57,662 nt of DNA, from positions 1-57,662 of the forward strand of contig JAEOUN010000015.1 in NCBI GenBank assembly GCA_016839245.1. Reading direction: 5' to 3'. Below, piece by piece: positions 52,304-57,662 of the stretch (position 1 is its first letter; each line of letters starts with the position of its first letter). The notes under the pieces were generated by a model. That model worked only from the letters and a program-made list of their open reading frames with translations, was not told the DNA's origin and did no database searches. The DNA comes from Candidatus Thorarchaeota archaeon. Its GTDB lineage: Archaea; Asgardarchaeota; Thorarchaeia; Thorarchaeales; Thorarchaeaceae. The translations under genes and the position numbers were made by a program.

Positions 52304-55300
52304 TTATTCCATAATCGTGCCTGTGTCTATTCGTGGATACAAATCTGTGAAAATACGGAGCGCTGTTTCATATCGATCACGAGTCATCTCATGATGTGAA
52401 AAGCGGGCTTCTTCATAGGTCTTAACGAACTGCTCCACTGTTGCACTATCGAGTGGAATGGATTGCATGACACGATCCAAGTACTCGCGCGCAGTTTCGG
52501 ATTGAGTTCGTTCTGATCCCATCTTTGCACCACACATCTGTTCGAAAGTACGATAAGCTAATGTTATTGATGCACCGTATTTTTCTGCATCTGCAAGCTT
52601 CTTGATATTCCTTAGTTTTGTTGGAACATCAATTCCTCTTGAGATAATCACAGAATGAAACATTCCTTTTACAATATAGAGATATGCTAGTACTGCAATG
52701 ACTGCACCTATTAGCAAGATTCCTGCAATGATTAGATCAACTCCTTGCAAAATAATACCTCCTTGAATTTGGATAGATATAGAATAAGGTCCTGATAAGA
52801 TGTCAGAAACCTCATTTGAAGTGAGCGTAATTGTGAAACTCAATGTTCCCTCCGAAAGCCCAGACACTTGGTACATAATTCTGCCATCAGAATCAGTTGT
52901 GAGTGAAACAACTGTGGTTCTATTAAGAGTCAGCAAAACTTGTCGTCCAACAATAGGATTGCCATCAGGATCATTGAGTACTGCTTGAATATTGAAATCG
53001 CTTCCTGGATTGACCCGATTTGGCCAGTTCTGTACAATAACAACATCGGTAAAGATATTGACTGCATTATTTGAGATGGCAGTATCACCATAGAGATACG
53101 AACCATCAGAGAACTCAGCACTCAAAGTAAAGGTGCCACTCTCAGTCCAAGATGTCGGAATTTGTATATCAAAGGATGAACCAGAACCATCGGTGAGGAC
53201 TACCGTTGTGAGCAGTACGTCATTGAGATAAACTCGAATGAAAACGCCATTAATTGGAGCCCCATCTTCATCATTTAACTCGATAAGAATAGAAACTGTT
53301 TCACCGGGCAGAAAATACTCTGAAACCGCTTGTACATGCAGTGTGGAACTCATGAAGATCTCGATAGTCCAAGAATCATCTGCATAAAGGACATCATGAT
53401 AAGGACCTATTGAGGTTACTGTTATTATATACTCGCCACGGGGCGTATCTGCATCAATTAAGACTGTGATTGAAAAAACACCTGTGTCATCGGTTGAATC
53501 AGTAGCACCTGTAGATAATCCATTCATTGACACAGACACCCTGACTCCGTCAACTACGTTGGCATAATTATTACGAACATAGCCAGTCACGATGAACGAC
53601 TGACCTCTTGTAAAGGTCGTAACTGACGGCTCAGAAGTAAGATAGAGATAGACATATTCACGTACAGTGACATCTTCAAAATACGTAGTGGACTCCTCAA
53701 AGGCTGCTGAGGGTGGATTAAAGTAAGCGTATCCTGTCTTTACTCCAACTGAGAGTGTGTCAGGAACTGTATGAATATATGAGAATGTACCCATTGAGGT
53801 GACAGTAGCAGTGTTCAGAAGAACACCGTGCCACCATATCTCAATTTGATAGTCAGTAGCTGGAGTACCATTATCGAAATGAGCAGTTCCAGAAAATGTA
53901 ATCTGCTCACCGATGTAAACAGTTGTCACATCGACTGATGTCATTATAACAATAGAATACATTTCAATGAGAACAGTCTTGTATTCTGAAGTTCCAGACG
54001 TGGCATAACCTTGAGGAGGAATATATGCCCAGACATTTCTGGCGCCAAGTTGAGTTTCAGCTTGGACTGAAAAGGTGTATGTGAATGCACCAGCACCATT
54101 AGTCGTCACATTGGCAATGAAATAATATATTGAGATAGGATTACCCCAATATAGAGAAACATTAGAGGATGCATATGGCGTTGAATTATCCCAAGTCACA
54201 ACACCTGAGATAGTCAAGTCTTCAAGAATATAGAGAGGAGTTGGAGACTCAGGGGATACAGTGAAAGAAGACCAAGAAAATCCTGGTGCATCAACAGTTA
54301 TTGCTGGAAGTGACAATTGGGTGTCTGCAATCCACGGATATGAAGAACTAAACCGTACCTCCAAGATATAATTTGTCAAGGGAGTATAAGGATCAATAGT
54401 CCAATAGAGAGTAAACGATCCGTTACTGGCAGTACTGGCGCTGTCGATAAGTATACCCGAAAGATATAGCTCGACAATAACATCAGAATATGGAGCACTT
54501 CCACTCACGAATTGAAGTGTACCGGTGACCACCACAGTTTCAGTCAAGCGATATTGGATATCGTCAGTAATAGTATCTACGAACTCTGTCTGCCATTGCA
54601 AAAGTGTCACTATTTCGTGGTAAGATTCGTTAGCTGAGCGGAGTGTCGTTCCAGCATAATAACCATATACCTCAATGCCAGTTCTGTATTCATTGTATGC
54701 CATACCAGAATAATAGAGTACACCCTGACCAGTACCATCAGTTGTAATATTTCCAATGAAGAAGATGGTGCCATTATACCAATAGATGCTAATATTTGTA
54801 AATGCGAGTGGAGTGCCATTATAGGCAAAGTAGAGGTATGCATGAATTTCTATGGTGTCGTTCTGCATAATAGAAGTAATGGGAATACTAATCTCAAGAT
54901 TCACTTGATACTGAATTCTTTCTAATGTAAATAACTCGTATGCATTGCTAATCAGATTTGTACCACTATCATAGTATAATAGGAAGTCAGCAGACATTCC
55001 ATCCAGCTCAGAAGGAAGGAATGTATGATTGAATCCTCCAGTACTGTTTGTAATGACTATTGCTTTGATTATATAATAAGTACCATTGCTATTTGTGATA
55101 TAGATTGTAGCACCAGATATAGGGGCACCGCTCCCAGTATAAGTTAGGGTTCCTTGAATGTAAAGAGATTCATCAAGATAGATCTGGCTTGGGATGTCTG
55201 ATGTAAATTCAACAGCATATTGAATCAATTGGATGGGGGGTTGTAAATCATTCACTGCATCTGTATACTGTGGTGAAAACGATGTCCAATTGACATGGAC

Positions 55301-57662
55301 ATTGACCATTCCAGGTTGCATACCTGCGTTTAGAGGAATCCGAAAGAGATAGTCCCCATTAATATTGGTGGTGTTCTGAAACATTAAAGTTCCATCAGGA
55401 CTAGTCCAGTAAATATCAACAATCTGAGAAGCTAAAGGTGTTCCATTAGCAAACTGGAGATGCCCGTAGAGATAGACAGTTTCATTCAAGTAGTAATATG
55501 TATAGTCCTCGTAGATCGTGATGACAGTATTTGTTGCATCCAATGTCAAGGGTTCAGGAAGCGATTCAGCATCCGCCACTTCAGGTCGAAGTGACGTGTA
55601 AGTTACAGTGACATTGACTGTTTCAATATTATGATTGAGAGGAATCTGGTAATAGAAAATGTAGCCACCAGTATCATTTGTAGTGGTTGAATCCAACAAG
55701 ACACCAAAAGAATGAGTCGAGTTACTCCACCAGAGGCTGACTTGGATTGATGCAAGAGGGGAACTGGCATTTTCAGGAAGTGTTACTATACCCTGTATTG
55801 TGACTGTTTGTAAAAGACGCGCAGGATTGGGATTTACAAATATTGAGATGAATGGGTCATACTGCTTGATAGTAGAACTCAGAGGAGTACATTCAGTGTT
55901 GGTCAATCCAGAGATAGTTGTTGTATAATTGGCCCAGTAATAGACTTGTCCTACATACCCTGCAGGAACGACATATGATAATTCAAAATAACCATCTGCT
56001 GCAGTTAAGGCTTGACCCAAGTGAACAATGGAATCAGTCTGCCACCAGATATCGACATATTCATCAGCAATACCTGAACTATTAGCGACAATTTGCAAAT
56101 GACCTGAAATTGTGATATTCTGTCCAATAAACATGGGATCGGGAAGATTATCCAGAAGTATCTGCGTTCCACCTGAAGTAACATAGATTGTAATAGAATA
56201 AGTCCAATTGCCTAGGACGTAAGACCATGGCGATGTAAAGTTTGCACGTGCTGTGTAAGGACCATCAGGTTGGGCTAAAGGAATAGTATAACTCCAATGA
56301 AAACCACCAGTCATGTTGAGCCCAACTGTTGTATTATCCTTAGTTCCAAAAAAGACACCGACACTCTGTCCAAAGGGAAGTAAGCTGCCGTTCATGAATC
56401 GGATACTACCATCATACTCAAGGGTTACACCACCATATGCATCCTGAGGAGTCACACTAAAGGTAAAACTGACTCGACCATAAACAGTGACAACCGATGT
56501 GTAGGTTGAATTGGCGGGAAGTAACCTCCAATAGCCCAAATCAGAATCCCAATCTCCAGCATAATATGACCATACATCATGTGGACCCACTGTCATTAAT
56601 GCAAGATTCAAAGGATCAACTGGGACGTAGAGTTCATAGTATCCATACTGGTCAATATGAGCGTCACCAATGGTAGTGCCATCCCACTTAATCTGAATGT
56701 ATTGATTTCCATACCTAGAACTATTTACAGGAGTTCCTCCGACAGTCATAACACCATAGACGTGAATAATATCGTTCCATAGTGCTACATGGGTATCAAG
56801 CCCTTGATTGATACTGAGTTCAAGAGTTTGGCTGGGTGGAATTTCGGAAGTCATAGAGAATTTACTCTCTTGAATATTCGGGGTAGGAGTACCTACAGCG
56901 TAGATCCGCGTTGTATCCCATACAACGAAGTAGGAATTGAACCATTGAGCGCTAATAGTATGATAATCTACAGTCGCATTTGAAGGAAACACATAGGATA
57001 TGGTTGCAACTGGAGGAAGTGGGGATTGACCTATTGTTGCAGAACCGATAACTTCGGTGTCAGTTTCATCGTAGAAATAGATTGTATCAGGAGTTGTAAT
57101 GAGGACACCATCTACGGTGATATTAGCACCTAATTCGAACGTGTCACCAATCTCGGCCCAGTACTGCCTATTTGTTGGGAATACTAATAACTCAATTTCA
57201 GGATCGGGAGTATTTGTCGGAATCTCTTGACCTCCAAACTTGGCAGGTAGAGGAGTAGGTATTACCTGTATCCATTCACCACCTGATACATCAGACATTG
57301 GAATGAAGACTTCTACCCAGAAGGTCATGTGCTTAACCATTATTGTACGAAAATCTTCAACTGAATCTCGTTCTCCAAGAGCGTATCCACTTACAATTCG
57401 CGCGGGTATTCCAAGGTCTCGCATAAAGACACAATATGCCGTCGCAAAATCCATTGGAAGACCTCCACCTCGTTCAAGGAACCAATCCGTTACTTCTTGA
57501 CCATTCGGTCGATCCAATAGAGCTTCTTCTGTCAATGTGAGATTGAAAGTACTTTGAAAATAAGTCTTGACGGCCATCGCTTTCTCATAGGCATTACTAC
57601 CAACATCTCTGAACTGGTCAATACTAGTTTGAACACGATCCGTTAAAGGTTCAACAGAACTG
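52304..57662 (-). CDS. Giant surface protein: inactive transglutaminase domain, Ig-like repeats, membrane helix, DUF4129-like tail (partial)
   Basis: More than 1780 aa; the frame is open to the right edge, so the start is missing. The visible part begins with a transglutaminase-like domain (GGLPMDFATAYCVFMRDLGI, PARIVSGYA, FWVEVF, GGEWIQVIPTP). About 14 Ig-like repeats of ~95 residues follow, many with the pattern NGTPLA...IYW and NxS/T sites, then a membrane helix (IIAGILLIGAVIAVLAYLYI) and a ~100-residue DUF4129-like cytosolic tail ending the protein. In ordinary TgpA-type proteins the helix follows the transglutaminase domain directly. The Cys-His-Asp triad appears replaced by Pro, Thr and Ile, so catalysis is unlikely. 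It is the first visible gene of the MoxR operon. Confidence 0.85.
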   Translation of the reverse strand, partial: SSVEPLTDRVQTSIDQFRDVGSNAYEKAMAVKTYFQSTFNLTLTEEALLDRPNGQEVTDWFLERGGGLPMDFATAYCVFMRDLGIPARIVSGYALGERDSVEDFRTIMVKHMTFWVEVFIPMSDVSGGEWIQVIPTPLPAKFGGQEIPTNTPDPEIELLVFPTNRQYWAEIGDTFELGANITVDGVLITTPDTIYFYDETDTEVIGSATIGQSPLPPVATISYVFPSNATVDYHTISAQWFNSYFVVWDTTRIYAVGTPTPNIQESKFSMTSEIPPSQTLELSINQGLDTHVALWNDIIHVYGVMTVGGTPVNSSRYGNQYIQIKWDGTTIGDAHIDQYGYYELYVPVDPLNLALMTVGPHDVWSYYAGDWDSDLGYWRLLPANSTYTSVVTVYGRVSFTFSVTPQDAYGGVTLEYDGSIRFMNGSLLPFGQSVGVFFGTKDNTTVGLNMTGGFHWSYTIPLAQPDGPYTARANFTSPWSYVLGNWTYSITIYVTSGGTQILLDNLPDPMFIGQNITISGHLQIVANSSGIADEYVDIWWQTDSIVHLGQALTAADGYFELSYVVPAGYVGQVYYWANYTTTISGLTNTECTPLSSTIKQYDPFISIFVNPNPARLLQTVTIQGIVTLPENASSPLASIQVSLWWSNSTHSFGVLLDSTTTNDTGGYIFYYQIPLNHNIETVNVTVTYTSLRPEVADAESLPEPLTLDATNTVITIYEDYTYYYLNETVYLYGHLQFANGTPLASQIVDIYWTSPDGTLMFQNTTNINGDYLFRIPLNAGMQPGMVNVHVNWTSFSPQYTDAVNDLQPPIQLIQYAVEFTSDIPSQIYLDESLYIQGTLTYTGSGAPISGATIYITNSNGTYYIIKAIVITNSTGGFNHTFLPSELDGMSADFLLYYDSGTNLISNAYELFTLERIQYQVNLEISIPITSIMQNDTIEIHAYLYFAYNGTPLAFTNISIYWYNGTIFFIGNITTDGTGQGVLYYSGMAYNEYRTGIEVYGYYAGTTLRSANESYHEIVTLLQWQTEFVDTITDDIQYRLTETVVVTGTLQFVSGSAPYSDVIVELYLSGILIDSASTASNGSFTLYWTIDPYTPLTNYILEVRFSSSYPWIADTQLSLPAITVDAPGFSWSSFTVSPESPTPLYILEDLTISGVVTWDNSTPYASSNVSLYWGNPISIYYFIANVTTNGAGAFTYTFSVQAETQLGARNVWAYIPPQGYATSGTSEYKTVLIEMYSIVIMTSVDVTTVYIGEQITFSGTAHFDNGTPATDYQIEIWWHGVLLNTATVTSMGTFSYIHTVPDTLSVGVKTGYAYFNPPSAAFEESTTYFEDVTVREYVYLYLTSEPSVTTFTRGQSFIVTGYVRNNYANVVDGVRVSVSMNGLSTGATDSTDDTGVFSITVLIDADTPRGEYIITVTSIGPYHDVLYADDSWTIEIFMSSTLHVQAVSEYFLPGETVSILIELNDEDGAPINGVFIRVYLNDVLLTTVVLTDGSGSSFDIQIPTSWTESGTFTLSAEFSDGSYLYGDTAISNNAVNIFTDVVIVQNWPNRVNPGSDFNIQAVLNDPDGNPIVGRQVLLTLNRTTVVSLTTDSDGRIMYQVSGLSEGTLSFTITLTSNEVSDILSGPYSISIQIQGGIILQGVDLIIAGILLIGAVIAVLAYLYIVKGMFHSVIISRGIDVPTKLRNIKKLADAEKYGASITLAYRTFEQMCGAKMGSERTQSETAREYLDRVMQSIPLDSATVEQFVKTYEEARFSHHEMTRDRYETALRIFTDLYPRIDTGTIME

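Noticed and set aside
52304..57577. DNA-level tandem repeats in the giant surface protein gene
   Set aside because: The Ig-like repeats are visible only at protein level; adjacent units are too diverged for recent DNA duplication.

Overview
The window (about 57.7 kb, roughly 40% GC) looks archaeal and most probably comes from an Asgard archaeon of Thorarchaeota type. The evidence is an archaeal-type uS19 C-terminus at the left edge, TATA-like promoters with short leaders, a TrmB-family regulator, frequent TTG/GTG starts behind GGAGG-like ribosome binding sites, and two tandem profilin-like genes. The lineage is an inference; no rRNA is present.

Bases 1-15146 are an integration hot spot at the 3' end of the ribosomal protein gene rps19. 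The last ~24 codons of rps19 occur four times in direct orientation (148-224, 10795-10872, 12987-13058, 15072-15146), which divides the region into three stacked segments. Segment I (10.6 kb) carries a LAGLIDADG-type endonuclease, a membrane HerA/VirB4-like ATPase and a three-gene nuclease cassette (OLD-family ATPase-TOPRIM plus two PD-(D/E)XK-like proteins) that looks like a defence island. Segments II and III (about 2 kb each) carry secreted and membrane proteins. I see no tyrosine or serine integrase. The copies are recoded at synonymous positions, and the outermost one is broken by a stop, which suggests serial insertions with the oldest rps19 end displaced furthest.

Bases 15187-25881 are host-like accessory genes: a membrane protein, a GNAT-OB fusion, secreted proteins, a ParB-like protein, a TPR protein, an M14 carboxypeptidase, a glutaredoxin-like protein, a membrane-anchored Holliday-resolvase-like protein and a secreted caspase-like peptidase. 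Bases 25904-31474 hold a two-HTH regulator and a run of small membrane or Cys-rich proteins (DUF4418-like, NosL-like) with an FtsX/LolD-type ABC transporter, suggesting metal or redox handling at the cell surface. Bases 31609-39515 hold an M42 aminopeptidase, an NfeD-like protein, an MFS permease, a double GNAT protein and an ABC-2 exporter operon divergent from a TrmB-type regulator. Two matching operators flank that promoter region.

Bases 39601-43483 hold a methyltransferase, a tight operon of three microproteins (35, 29 and 38 aa) behind a promoter with three 7-bp motifs spaced exactly 31 bp, a winged-helix regulator, a stand-alone Lrp/AsnC ligand domain, two profilin-like genes and a DUF167 protein. 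Bases 43572-57662 hold an OPT-like transporter, a DHH phosphoesterase and a minus-strand cluster of MoxR, DUF58, DUF4350-like and transglutaminase/DUF4129 proteins. The last is a giant protein that leaves the right edge and carries about 14 Ig-like repeats behind a transglutaminase domain that has apparently lost its whole catalytic triad.
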